Origin: Gonapodya sp. JEL0774
Lineage: Eukaryota; Monoblepharomycota; Monoblepharidomycetes; Monoblepharidales; Gonapodyaceae
NCBI GenBank assembly: GCA_027604505.1
Contig: JADIIX010000021.1
Location: 1-64,000 of the forward strand
DNA length: 64,000 nucleotides
Direction of reading: 5' to 3'
The stretch's first letter is position 1. Every line of letters begins with the position of its first letter. The notes beneath the pieces are model-generated. The model ran no database searches. It saw only the letters and a program-made list of their open reading frames with translations, and was not told where the DNA came from. Made by a program: the position numbers and the translations under genes. Positions 9,539 through 21,524 of the stretch are shown here, in pieces.

Positions 9539-11098
9539 ATGGCTGTCCCAGCTCTCCTGGTCAAGCTGCCAACCAAACCTGGCCCTTACTCTCTCGAATC
9601 AAAAATTCTGAATCAGTTTCCGGAACTTCCGGACCCGGACTTTCTATCTTTCACGCGACGTCCGGACTTTTCTGGGCTGTTGAAAATAGCGTTTGTCAGT
9701 ACACGTTCAACACGAGGACAAATGTACAATATTGGAGACGCCGTGGGATCGCCCTTTCCAATCAACTCCCCTATCCCTCCAGGCACACTATTCGCCGTAT
9801 TTGAGTGGCTATGCGAGCAACGATACACCCATGTCCTCCTGAAGCCGGTTCTAGAGAGCTCATTCCCTTGGTCGAACCCCGGCTTTTACAGGACTGCAAT
9901 TCGATCACTCCTGGAGCACGTCCACACGCTCTTTGTACTGGTGCCGGACGAAGGAGGGAACTATTTTGTGAAAAGAATTTTACATGCCGTGATTGGGGAT
10001 CATGAATGCAAGAGGTCTAACTGCAAGATTGCTATGGAGAGCTGGTTTGACCCAACCAACATGATAGAATCAATGCTGGTGAAACGGAAAAAAGTCCTCA
10101 TTCACGACGGCAGTACTACCGTGAGCAATGGCTCTCGGTCTATAACAATTATGGAATCGTGGAATGCCTACTGCAAAGCTTTGATAGAGACGAGTGCGTT
10201 CGTTGTCTCTGCCATGGAGTTAAATGAGGTGAATAGGAAGATTGAACTCCTCGATGAAAGCAGGCAGCATGGATTTGGAAGGGCATTCCAGATCGCCCTA
10301 CATGCACACAGCGATGCAAATGGTGGTATCGTAGACGCTCTGAAGAGCGTCTGGATAATGCTAAGCAACCCCTTGGAGTGGCCACAGGACGGAGATTCTA
10401 GCGTCGTTCTGATGACAAAATTCTTGCGCAACCTGACGGAAGAGGAATGCGCCGCCATTGCCGTGATTGATTGCAGTCCCGCAACTGCTCTCCAACCAAG
10501 CTGGATGCCAAACTTTAAACGCTATTATGCTGGGGCAAAAGACTTGATCCTGGGTGGTGCTGAAACGCTGGACAAAACGCTCTCACCCAGAGTGCGAACA
10601 ATCACGCCAATTGCGCTTCGGCTACACATAAATGATGAGAACAGAGTTGTTTCCGTACATCCAATTCCCAATAATTTCGAGCTATCAGCATCTCATTCCC
10701 GAGACTTGAATAAGATCTGCGAGAACAAAGGACTTTTTGCTTTGAGCGGAACTAACCCGCTAACATGGCTGGCGCTGTTCAACCTATCAGAGTACAAGGC
10801 CGTCAGTCGGCGTTTAAATGAAAGCTTACGGACCTGTAAGGTAGTACTGGCCTCCAACCAGACAGTGTCACTAAGCGGATCACCTGATGTCACAATTCAA
10901 CCCGGGCACATCCTTGTGTACATGGGCCGGGAAAGCGGTTCGTGGCCATTTGATCTTGGCCATGCTGTAATGGCCGTGCGCCTCGAGGATAATTTCGGCC
11001 GAGTTACCAAGGTTGGCGCCTTCTCAGCAGACGCGCCACTTACCAATGTGCCGAGGAATCGCGTCTTAAGCGAGCGTGGCAGCTGGACAGTTGAGTAG
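9539..11098 (+). CDS. Intron-free orphan protein, 519 residues
   Basis: One uninterrupted frame from ATG 9539; the frame stays open upstream to 9437 but without an ATG. Amino-acid composition looks like a soluble globular protein with no signal peptide or membrane helix. The C-terminal part holds Q-P-G-H-I-L-V-Y-M-G followed by D-L-G-H-A-V-M-A-V. This 'H-x-L-V-Y ... G-H-A-V' arrangement is vaguely like NlpC/P60 or LRAT papain folds, but no Cys partner is evident, so I do not assign it. It is unusual here for its size without an intron when its neighbours have up to 22 exons, which could mean a retrocopy, a transferred gene or simply a recent gene. Function unknown. Confidence 0.6.
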   Translation: MAVPALLVKLPTKPGPYSLESKILNQFPELPDPDFLSFTRRPDFSGLLKIAFVSTRSTRGQMYNIGDAVGSPFPINSPIPPGTLFAVFEWLCEQRYTHVLLKPVLESSFPWSNPGFYRTAIRSLLEHVHTLFVLVPDEGGNYFVKRILHAVIGDHECKRSNCKIAMESWFDPTNMIESMLVKRKKVLIHDGSTTVSNGSRSITIMESWNAYCKALIETSAFVVSAMELNEVNRKIELLDESRQHGFGRAFQIALHAHSDANGGIVDALKSVWIMLSNPLEWPQDGDSSVVLMTKFLRNLTEEECAAIAVIDCSPATALQPSWMPNFKRYYAGAKDLILGGAETLDKTLSPRVRTITPIALRLHINDENRVVSVHPIPNNFELSASHSRDLNKICENKGLFALSGTNPLTWLALFNLSEYKAVSRRLNESLRTCKVVLASNQTVSLSGSPDVTIQPGHILVYMGRESGSWPFDLGHAVMAVRLEDNFGRVTKVGAFSADAPLTNVPRNRVLSERGSWTVE

Positions 11099-12253
11099 AG
11101 GAAATTCCTCTGCAGGCAAGAATGAGTACCACAGTGCGTGTGTGCGCGTGCGCTTCCTTCCTCTGCAGGCAAGAATGAGTACCACAGTGCGTGTGTGCGC
11201 CTGTTGCGGATGGAACAGCACACCAGATTGTTGCTATTTGTATTTTGAAAAGGAACGTGACATTCACAATCATGAAGCTATATCTGGACGCGTTTCATTA
11301 ATCTTTAAGCTCCTGAAAAGGACAAAGGTGAGCTGGGACAACTACAATTTGAAATCTGCTCTCAAGCACCGGGTAGGGCACCAGGACGAGTCCCCTGAGA
11401 GTTACTGTCAACTATGATAGTTTCCGTTTTTGAGCACGGAACGTACGGAGCTGATGGTTTATAAAACGTCTCGTTGATCTCCATTCGCGTCCAACCAGTT
11501 AAAAGATTAACAGGTGGTCACGACATTTGGGAGTTTCTAAATTGGCGTTCAAGAATCGTAACATTGTATCAATGCTATGCCACGGCCGTTCGCGGTGGAG
11601 TTCCGCATCTGAGACACTCAGAGTATTCGCTTTAGGATTTGAAAGGATTCTGCATCAAACAGTAGTGCTTCTAGAGTCTAGAGCAAAGGCCGGGTTCAGT
11701 CCCGACGAAAATGGAAGCCAGGATGCCAATCGCTATCATCATGTGAGCAAGGTTCAAACTGCAACACCGTGGAAGAGAGAAAATTCCACAATTAACGTGA
11801 AGTTCTCTGCGGAGGATTGACTGAGGACTTGCATTGTGATTCTTCGAGCCTCGTGATGAGGTTCAACCTGATGGGAATGCGCTCTTTGAGTAATTGAGTT
11901 GGATGAAGAGGTTTTTGAAATTAACTGGCACAAGAGCGGACGGTTGGCGAACATTTGATTGTACTTGAGAATAATTCAGATCGCGTCATTTGCCAAGCAA
12001 CCTGAAATTGTACAACGATGGGATCAGCGATCGCCTTTCCCTTGCCGGATTCCCGGTGAATCCATCTCCACAGTCTAATTTAACTGCACCGCTGCTGAAC
12101 CGAATCCGATCCCAAATTCATTCAAATAGATTGACGTCGAGTTAATCGATTCATCGCCGAATCGATCCGTTGTGGCTCTTTTGCGCGATTCTGAATTCGC
12201 GTCATTCCCTGGACTGTTGTGCTCGGAATCCACGCCGATCAAACCCACTCGCC
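11099..12253. other. 1.15-kb stretch without a supported gene
   Basis: Apart from the direct repeat at 11105-11200 I see only short frames without motifs. The right end is the likely promoter of the FG-GAP receptor gene. Confidence 0.5.
11105..11200. repeat. 43-bp direct repeat, period 53 bp
   Basis: The segment beginning ttcctctgcaggcaagaatg is present at 11105-11147 and again at 11158-11200 with no differences that I can see. The first copy begins seven bases after the stop codon of the orphan gene. Perfect identity suggests a recent duplication. Confidence 0.85.
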
Positions 12254-15200
12254 ATGCGCGCTTCAGGTGTGTTCATCACCGTTGCTGATGCGGCATATGC
12301 GCACTCCCGTTCACGGCCGCGGTGGCGATCGACGTGCCTTCAACCTCCAGCGTCCCATCACCCCTTTCTTCTGCCCCTCCTCCTCCTCTTCGCGGCTCTG
12401 TCTCCCGCCGTAACCGCCCAGAGAGCAGGCAGAAGTCTCCTGCAGTCGATCGTCCAGGGTCCCTCCCCTGCGTCCTATCCCGTTCCCCAAGGAGTCCAAA
12501 TCCTCAACCTCGTTCCATCCTCGCAGTCCACTCCTCTGGCAAATACGTCATTCGGACAGTCGGTTACGTACATTGATATAGATGGCACTGGTACGCCAGA
12601 GATGGTTGTAGGTGCTCCAAGTGGGTAGCAGAGCCGCGAAGGAGGAACGAGCCCCACCGGGGCGCAACAAGTGTGAGAGGAGACAGTTAGCGACCAGGGA
12701 ACTTCACCACAAATGGCTGGTATTGTGAGCGTAGCGGGATGGTCCTGACGAGATGGTGCGACCAGAGTGTAAAGTCCAGACTGAACGCCGAATCCGTGAT
12801 TTCATTGTCGGAAACCCTTGTGTTTAAACGGCCAGACCGTGTGTGTCCCAAAGGAGTATCGTATTTTACACATCCATTCGTGTGTGGGAGCGCTCATTTC
12901 ATTCGGCTTTTATGCTCACCGCCCTTTCACTCTCCCCCCGAATCCCCACCTTCCACCTCCCTCACTTTCTTCCACACTACGCGCTCACCCAGGCTGGAAC
13001 GGAACTGGAGCCGTCCTCATCTTTACACTAGACTCGTTCGGAGTTCCCGTGGGTCTCCTCGCTTCTTTTCGTTCCTCGGCGTCTCCTAAGCTCATCTCAT
13101 AACCCATCAAATCATAGAACGTCACCAACTACACTGTCATCACCCACGGAATGACCAACATAAGTATCTCCTCTGCGACTCAGTTCGGCTGGTCTGTCTT
13201 CCCCATGGGGGATCTCGACGGGGACGGCAACGTGGACTTGCTCGTGCGGGCGGGAGCCTCAGGTATGTTGTGTGTTTGAGGGGGCTTGGTTGGCAGGGTC
13301 GCGGGAGTGGAGGGATGGGGGAGCGTGGTACTCCGTGATAGAGGCTGCGAAGGGATAACCACACTTCCACAGCGTGCAAGAGCGCTCAATAACGCCCATC
13401 GTTTTCCCACTCTTCCGTAACCCGCCCTCCAGCCCCCTTCGTCTACACCTCCACAGGCGCCAACACAGCCTCGTACCCCACCTCGGCTAACAAAACCTGG
13501 GGCGCTTCGTTCCAGTCCGTGGTTGTCATGATGGGAAAGAGCAACGGAGCGTATTTCGCGCGGAGAGCTTGTGTGCTCAGCGGAGTGGTGGTGAGTCGAG
13601 CTTTTGGTCTCCTCCTTGGGGTTCGTCGTTGGGTGTGGTACGGCAGATTGGAAATTGGGTGGGCAAGGCGAGGAGGGTTGGCGATATGGTTTGGTAGGGC
13701 ACCGAAGGCAACCCGACCGCGACTCCATTTCACCCGATCCGTCATGCTTGAGTGAACTCACTGACACACTCTCGTCCATTCCACCCATCCATCCTACCCC
13801 ATCCAATCCCTTTCTCATAGGGAAACTCTATCCCAATCGGAGACATTGACGGGAACGGGGTGAGCTAGTGGATCCAGACCGGACCGCACTCCATATGCAA
13901 TGTACCAACCGTTTCACGCCTTGACACAAACCCCCACGCTCACCGATTGTCACCGGCGCGCAACCCCGCAACCCCGCACACTGTGCTGTCTCAGGTCACC
14001 GACCTCCTCAGCACCTTCTACAACGCTACATCGGGGAAGGTCGTTCACCATTTCAACCGGATGGCGTACAACGTCACATCGGGGTGCCCGTACATGGTGG
14101 GGAGGTACTCGGCCGTGTCTGACGATTGGTAAGTGTGAGAGCTGTAAACTAAGTCTTCCGTCGCATTCGCGCGATGCTCACACTCCCCGTCGCCCGCCCT
14201 CCCTCCCCACCCCCCCACCCCCCCGGCCTCTCACCCCACTCGTCCCTCCAGGGCCACCAAGAACTACAACGGCACCATCCCCTACGCTAACCTCTCGTTC
14301 GGTCTCGGCGCAGGAACGTCAGAGTACCACCTGGTGAACACCATGTTCCCTGCCGGGAGGACAGACGCTGTGGGATCTGCGAATTGCTCGGATGTGGGGT
14401 TCTATCAGCCGGTCGTGAGGAATGGTGGGTTGTGGCGGAGGACTGAGGGTAGTGGGGGAAGGGGGGGGAGGGCTTGGCTGTTGTGGTATCACGTGGTCAT
14501 ATCCTTGGTTTTGGCTCGAGTGGCTCCGCCCGCGCCGCGATGTTTTGTGCTTTGGAGATGTCGTTGTGTCCTACCCCTATATCGCCAGTGTTCTTATGTC
14601 GTGCTCCTTCTCCTTCGCTGTCGGCTTCTCTAGGAACCTTCAACAACTTCACCGGAGGCATCATAGGCATCATTCAGCTCAACTGCGACAGGACCAACAA
14701 CAACTTGTCCCTGCCAGGAAGCTTGTTCAGGGGATGGAAGATTTTTGGTAAGTTCGGCCGAGGGGACGTGGTCCATGGAGGGTTGGTTAGTTCGATTAGT
14801 ATGAGTATGCTTCATTGATTTGGCTCCGTTTACTCCCCCAGGCTCAACGGGAAACTTTGGATCGGCTTCAGGTGAGGCTAAGTGCCAGATTAGTATACCG
14901 CTGGAGATAATGTGGTTCATCAACTCTTTCCTCTCCTACAGGAGTCTCTTGGTCTCGGGGTGTCCCGAATTCGTTTGGCAATTTCACCAACGGCGGTGAG
15001 ACTATTCTTTTTGTGTGGTGTTGTAACCTACTCTCAAGCCTCAGCGCCCCTCCGCCCTCCTTCTACAGGTGCGGTCTCCGCCAACGTTGCCCCTGTCTTG
15101 GTGCCTCCCACCTCCAGCGCCGTCCGAGCCAACTACAATTTCTCCACCTGGAATCAGTATCTCGTCCTTCAGTCCAGCTTCCCCGACGTGACCGTCGCAT

Positions 15201-18107
15201 CCCAGCAGCTTGGCGTCAAGTTGGTGTCTCTTAGCAAGAGCTCCAACGCCCTGGGCGACGTGGCTGATGTGTGGAACTCAACCGTCGACCAGCCTCTCGT
15301 GAATTCGTCGTTCCCGCAAGCGGACTTGATCACGTCAAGTTATGGAAACGTGAGGGCGTTGTGGACATGTCAAGGCGCGATATTAGGCTGGGTGGTCGTT
15401 CTGATGCTCTAAATGACATTCCTCGCAGTCGTACGGTGTCGGGATCGCCAATCTGGCTTCCAAAGAGAGTTATTTTCTGTACACTATCGTGAGTCGTATC
15501 TGCGGCGAGCTTCCGATTTCACCAGCTCAATGTTACTCGTGTTTTTCTTTGAAGGGAAAAGGCAATGCGGTTCCGGGACAGAACGGCCTACTGATGACGT
15601 TTAAACGTAGGTCCAGTGCATCTTTCAGTGAAAAGTACTTGAGTGTCAAAGTCATACTCTCTTTGAACATTTTTGTATCTTCTTTTGGCAGAATGTAAGC
15701 TTCTTAAATGTTTGCTCAATTTTCTTCTTGCTCATATTTACTTTTAACTTTCCACGTCCTCAGATCTCTGGTCGTGTCCGGCAAGTTGCGATGATTGCTC
15801 CAACAGTGCGAATTGTACTTCATGTCTTGCAGGTAAGCAAACCGCAGTTATGCAGATACAGCCTGTTCAGTGACCTTCGGCCGACGCGGCGTGTCTTTCG
15901 CAGGAAACTATCTTCAGGTTAATGGCACAAACATGACCTGCGCGGCGAGCTGCCCCCAAGCATTCTACGCAAACACGACGACCCAAAGCTGTGTCACCTG
16001 CTCAACGAATTGCACCAACTGCACGTCTGGAACAAACTGCACAACGTGCGCCACCGGTAAAGATTTAACTTCATCTAGCTTGTTTTGTTACCATTCTCTT
16101 CATCATTCGAGTTTCAGGTACTTTCCTCAATGCCACGACCGGCATGTGCTCCGGATGCTCTGCCAACTGTATATCTTGTACTTCAAGCGGCTGTTCCAAT
16201 TGCACCACAGGTGTGCGACGGATGTTTCAGTGGACAGAATTCTTTCAGTAGTCGCTCAATAATTTGTTTGAATCCTTGCCCAGGAACATACCTAAATGCG
16301 ACCAGTAAAACGTGCACTGCTTGTTCCGCGAATTGTACGGCTTGTAATTCGAACCAACAATGCACCAAATGCGCCTCTTGTAGGTTCTGCTCTGGTGTTC
16401 TGGTTGCGGTGTAATCATTCGGTTCACTAAAATTCGCATACTCGCTCGGGACAGCGTTTGTACTCAACCTTAATGGCACTTCTTGCACCAGCAACTGCTC
16501 TGTGGGAAGCTATCTTCCTCCAAACTCTACCACGTGCGCCGCGTGTACTGGAAACTGTTCAATGTGCTCAAGTAACAGCACCTGCAGCCAATGCTACCCT
16601 CGTAAGGATCAAACCTTGGAGCGGCTGTGATATCTCCCCCTTAACTCGTTCCCCGTCGACTCTATTCAGCTTATATATTTTGGAGAGGTGCTTGCATTAT
16701 GTCTTGCCCGAGTGGATATTACCAGTGGAACGCGTCGTCGACAAATATGACGTGTGCAAGTAAGTTCTCGAAGCAAATGCTCTTACCGCGCTATACTAGA
16801 GCAGAAGTTTTGTTTACTTTCGTTTAGGCTGCTCAGCGAACTGCACCACCTGTGACAGTTCGAACACGTGCTCTGCTTGCACAACGGACACCTTCCTCTG
16901 GAGCGATGGCACTTGCCAGACAACTGCTCAGCAGTCTCAATCAATTTTCTCAAACTACTATGTTGTAGGCGGGATTGCAGGTGGAGGTGCGCTGCTCCTT
17001 GGGCTCGGTGCAGTTGGCACTGTTCTCCTCGTCAAGAAGAGTAAGGCAAATCGCCTTTCAAAACAAAAGAAAGAAAAGGAAGACAAAGAGAAAGAAGAGC
17101 AATCCAAGAGGCTCAAAGATTTAGCGACAAGAGCGAATGCAGCTCCTGCGCCGACTGCTCAGACGACCCCGCGCTCACCGGGACCATCTGGACCACCCGG
17201 AGGAATGGCTAGCAGGAGTCCAATGAATGCAGGCCCTGAGTCTCGGGGCCCGATCCCCATGAATCAACAACAAGGTGGTGCGAGCGCTAACTTTACCGTA
17301 AGCTCTTTGTGTATATCCTTCATTCTTCTGCAAGATTTGACAAAATATCTCCGAAAAAACATACTGTAGGCCGACCAAGTTGCTGCTATCATGCAAATGA
17401 CAATGAATGCTTCATATGCAACCACGTCCCCACTTGTAGCAAGTGCAGGAAGCAATTTCCGAGGTCCACAGATGATTCCTCAGGATCAGGCACCCATGTC
17501 GCCAATGATGATGACCTCGGGACCAGCAATGAACGTATTTGCGTCGCGAGGCCCCACCAACGTTTTCGCTTCTCGTGGCAATGCCATGCAAACCCAGCCT
17601 CAAATGGCGAATCTCATGCAAACGCAGTTCTCAACCGTCGGCCAGACTGACTATGGTCCGGGACCGGCCGAGTACACCTCAGTTACACCTGCGTTCCAAC
17701 CCTCTGTAGCAATGCAGGCAATGGCGACCGGTAACTACAACATGCAACCCCAGCAGGCGAGGTCCATGGCGGCACCGGTCATGATGCAACGGTCAATGGG
17801 GCCCACAATGATGATGAACCCGAATCAAGGAATGATGTCGATGCAGCCCATGGGACAGGGCTATGGGATGCAGCAGATGGGCCAGCAACTGGGACAAGGT
17901 GGTTACGGAATGGCTTCTATGCCCATGATGCACGGAGGTGGTGGAATGCAAATGCAAGTGGCCGGTATGCCAATGCAGAATGGTGTCATGCCGATGCAAG
18001 GCGGAGGCATGCAGATGGGAATGGGAGCTCAACAGCAACAGCAACCGCAAAATGTGGGAGAAGAGTTTGATGACATGCTGAACCAATTGAACAACCTGCA
18101 GTCGTGA
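12254..18107 (+). CDS. FG-GAP / Cys-rich single-pass receptor-like protein
   Basis: 22-exon model, 1136 residues: 12254-12266, 12351-12620, 12993-13048, 13118-13262, 13457-13590, 13821-13859, 13995-14128, 14252-14424, 14634-14747, 14842-14871, 14942-14995, 15069-15349, 15429-15488, 15555-15606, 15764-15832, 15904-16056, 16118-16210, 16284-16379, 16455-16601, 16670-16759, 16828-17297, 17370-18107. All phases agree. A signal peptide (PFLLPLLLLFAALSPAVTAQ) leads into FG-GAP units with Ca-binding loops D-I-D-G-T-G, D-L-D-G-D-G-N and D-I-D-G-N-G, as in integrin alpha propellers. Next come many furin/GCC2-like C-x-x-C units (for example CSANCTAC), one membrane helix (VVGGIAGGGALLLGLGAVGT, about 780), a basic stop-transfer and a 330-residue Met/Gln/Gly-rich tail. 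No beta-integrin or kinase domain. Probably a cell-surface adhesion or sensing protein. Confidence 0.8.
12267..12350 (+). other. 84-bp in-frame optional intron in the signal-peptide region
   Basis: The stretch begins gtgtgttc and ends aacctccag. Removing it gives M-R-A-S-A followed directly by the hydrophobic core, a good signal peptide. Retaining it keeps the frame (84 = 28 codons, no stop) and adds a long Arg-rich N-terminus before the hydrophobic stretch. I prefer removal. Confidence 0.5.
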
Positions 18108-18292
18108 AGTACCGGTGCACGGGATGCTAACATAGGCCGTTCGAGAGAAACTAGCACCTTATGAGATGGAACAAGCAATGAACCCATCGATGTCTATTAA
18201 AATCAGTCAAACTTTTGTATGATAAAACGTATGATTGTTTCTGTGCGGCAATCGATCGGTTTTTCCTCTTGCCGCAGTCTCGCCCATTCTAT

Positions 18293-19835
18293 TCACATTT
18301 GATATGCCGAAAATGCGGCGCCCGCCAAACTCGCCACGCTAAGTTTTCCGACGTAAGCCAGCGGCGCAATCGTTGCCACGAGGGCGGGAATCATGATATC
18401 GTAAGTGTTGGTAGAGGGAGGGAAGATTTCACCGAGGATGAAAGTAAGTAGCATTCTACGAAGAAAGAGAAAAAGCGGTATCGGATATCCTGCTTTGGGG
18501 CAGCGAGAGAAATTGGGAAACACGAAAGCCACTCACCGGTTGATCAACCTCACTCGGAAGTCCCTCTCGAATACAATGGGTGTCGCACCGGCAACTGATA
18601 ACAGATAGTATGCTAGCCTGTGTTTGTACAGAGGCTCCCCAGTGGTGCGAAGCAGGTAGCATTGTCCCAATCGATGAAGGAACATGTTGGTGGACAGGAA
18701 CAGTGTTGACCTGAACCATCCTTCGATGAAGTCCTTGATATCTCTCAAGATTACTCGAATGACAAAAACGTAGAGCGGATCCTTGTGTTTCGACTTCCCA
18801 CCGCTCTGCTGACCGTTCTCAACCGCACCGTTGCTCGTGGGAGGTGACGTTGGGCCACCACCTAACGAGTTCCTGCGAACCTTTTCAATTACCGCGGGGA
18901 GTTGCTTTGGTAGGTTTGGCAGTTTCGACATGCCGCCAAAATAAGTCGACATTTCCACGGCAGAGTCGATCCGCTTGGGTTTTTCGTTTGCCTGCTGCTC
19001 CTTTTCACGCTCCAACCGCTCCTGTTCCGCTTTCCGCTCTCTTCGACGATGAAGGTAAGCCGAAAGCTGGCCGTAGAGGAAGCTCACTATTCGGACAACC
19101 ATGGTGTACACGTACTGAACCATGTAGAATCGGATGTCTTTGTGTGTTCAAAGGGTGAGAATAGCCCTCGGCGACGAACTGGTCCCATTGCGCACAATGG
19201 GAGGTGAACTCGTGACAACTCACAAATGTTGGAAACTTTTTGAACGGTGACGGGCCATTCGGAGAATGCGGCTGACGTGCAGTTTGGGTTGCCAGGGTGC
19301 AGTTGCGAGCATGAGTCCACAGTGACATATCGTCTTCCAATAGTGGGGTACATACTGATACGAAGTACAAAGTCAGTCGATCAAGTCCCGCGCGCTCGGA
19401 TGCTGCTCAACTTTACAACACCCACTTTCTGTCCAGCATTGCTCGGTACTTTTCAGTTAACGTCCGCCGTGAGCCGACAGTGTGACTGCAAGCGTACAAA
19501 ACAAAGACAAGGCCACGTTTAGCTGTGTAAGTTAGGTGGAAACTTCCGAGACAAAAGGCTTACAGGAGGATGAACATCGTGGGTTCCAAAAATCCAAAGT
19601 AAAACATGTGTTCGGTCCTCATCGAAATTTTGGAGTTGGGCAAAAACGACGATTGCAAGTATCGAAGAAGGACGAGGATGATGAAGTACTTGAGGGATCG
19701 TGCGGGAAAGGTTGCTGATACGTATTTTATCACGGGCGAGAGCCTGGTTGAAAGCTGTTGTAGGAGTGGTGCTGGTAAAGTGGAGAGGAGCGAGGAGGAC
19801 AAAGAAGACAACAGAGTCGACTGAGACGGCGCCAT
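18293..19835 (-). CDS. Polytopic membrane protein, tentatively TMEM135-like
   Basis: Exons 19564-19835, 19426-19485, 19224-19354, 18537-19137, 18293-18455; 408 residues, phases 2,2,1,2 agree. Hydrophobic segments near residues 45-65, around 85, 155-175 and in the C-terminal half flank a charged middle (RRRERKAEQERLEREKEQQ) and a Ser/Pro/Gly-rich linker. A short motif C-x-x-x-H-P-x-x-x-x-C (SCSQLHPGNPNC) recalls the Cys-rich N-terminal region of TMEM135-type proteins, which act in peroxisomes and mitochondria. The similarity is limited to this motif and the topology, so the family call is tentative. No signal peptide. The gene is tail-to-tail with the FG-GAP gene; their ends are 185 bp apart. 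Confidence 0.6.
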
Positions 19836-20453
19836 CGTCGATGGTTTTGAAGAGAATGGGAGCGTTTATATGGTCTGATGGGTTAACAGCGGCCTTGATG
19901 TTCCGATTCGATGCGAATATCTCCAGAGTATCTTTTACTCGTCAACTGGCGAACAAAGCGGCGCGAATGGCAGATTCCTTCCAGAATTCGAGTTGTGAAA
20001 GAAGACGGCGTTTCCAAACCGCGTCAAAACGTCGGTTTTCAATGAGACGTGAAAGTTGGATCAGCAGATGCGGAGGCAAAATGCACCGCTTACTCGGAAC
20101 CAGTGTTGCCTGCGAGGCGCACCTCATTCCCCCAAAACATCCTGTTTGCCAATTTATTTCTATTGTAAATGGCACCGAAGCTTTCATTATTCAGCCAACT
20201 CTCGTTATTTCTGTCTTTGTTTTGGTGCTCAGAAATGGATCATCTTTTCGCGGTTTGAAACAGACTCTGGATCCTCGACGCACGATCACGGTCTTTTGGA
20301 ATCACGGGAATCGTTTTCATTCAACATAACTCTGCACAGTATGCTGTACATTCACGCACTTTCTCTCGATTTCTCACTTATTTAAGATAGCACTCAAACA
20401 TAACTTAACTCCCTGCTTGCATGCTCCCAGACTGACGAGTGTCATAATAGTTA
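19836..20453. other. Stretch without a supported gene
   Basis: This lies between two minus-strand genes: 3' region of the gene starting at 21524 and promoter of the gene starting at 19835. Only short frames without motifs were seen. Confidence 0.5.
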
Positions 20454-21524
20454 CTACACACCAGAATTGACTTCATTGCTGTTGAGAACTTTCGGTGCTT
20501 GGCTTGTGCTACCCTTGACTGGTCGCCCAATGCGAGTTTGATCGTTTCCACTCGACAAAGAAGGTCTGTGATCCGACGTAGGTATTGCGCTGGCCTTGTT
20601 CGATCCACCAGACCGCTTCTCAAGTTTGCTGTATACGCTCATGATGCAGTACAAAGCGCCCACGACGATGAAATCCGATGTTCCCATCTCCAAGATCTTG
20701 ACAAAGTTGATCTCCGCCAGCGGCTTGGGGAGTTCAGAGAGAAGCAAGACGGCTTCTGCAGTGGAGACAACCAGCGTGGCGAAAACGCATAGGTCGACGA
20801 TGAGCGAGATCCAGCTCATGTCGCTCTTGCGGCGCCGGTAGTCGGAAAGGACAAACAGGAATCTCCCCGACGCCACAACATCAACAGCGAGCTGCCACGT
20901 GTAAATGGGATACAAGGGCATGAGAGCGTAGAACATTTGGCAGCCCACAAAGACCGAGATAGATTGAATGACAATCAGCCAGGTTCCGTACCAGAGTGCA
21001 CTGAACACTCGCAAAGGGATTCGCAGCTTCTGTGGATAATCTGGAGTGACCATCTCGAATCGAACGAGAGCAATGTCGGTAAAGAGGAGCTTGGTGATAC
21101 CCCAGCAGATGTTGTTGAGGCGGGACCAGATTGCTTCGCATGCCCCCCTATTAGTTGTCACTGCAGTCATTACATTCGAAAGCATGCCAATGAAAATGGC
21201 TATACAGTCAGAAACAAAATGAAGGGGTTTCCGGCAGAGTATTGGGATGATTAATACAGTCAAGGAAGCAAGTGATGGAGGGCCCCCACCAGTAATGAAA
21301 ATAAGGTACAGGCCGTGCAAGAGCATCCTGTCGAATACGAGACATACACAAGATCAGCCATTAGACATGCAGAGTTCGAATTTGAGTACTTTGATCTGAT
21401 TTCGCAGACCTTACCCGTAACTCCTTTGGTTCTGGCAGTTGATCGCCACGACAAGGAACGCCATACCAGCGACACCGCAGCCTCCAGCATTCAAAAGAGC
21501 GTTTACGAATGTGACGTTATCCAT
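20454..21524 (-). CDS. Seven- or eight-helix membrane protein, unknown
   Basis: Exons 21415-21524 and 20454-21327, joined in phase by GTAAGG...CGACAG; 327 residues. The first exon encodes an extracellular-type N-terminus with an N-glycosylation sequon (MDNVTF) leading into the first hydrophobic helix (GVAGMAFLVVAI). The remaining 260 residues show six or seven further hydrophobic segments (for example ASLTVLIIPIL, TWLIVIQSISVFVGC, IVDLCVFATLVVS). The last 65 residues are a polar Ser/Asn-rich tail, presumably cytoplasmic. The layout (N-out, about seven helices, polar tail) resembles a GPCR, but none of the usual motifs (DRY, NPxxY) is present. Function unknown. Confidence 0.6.

Noticed and set aside
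11640..11720. Possible tRNA B-box (gggttcagtcccg)
   Set aside because: No matching A-box, acceptor stem or anticodon arm could be folded around it.
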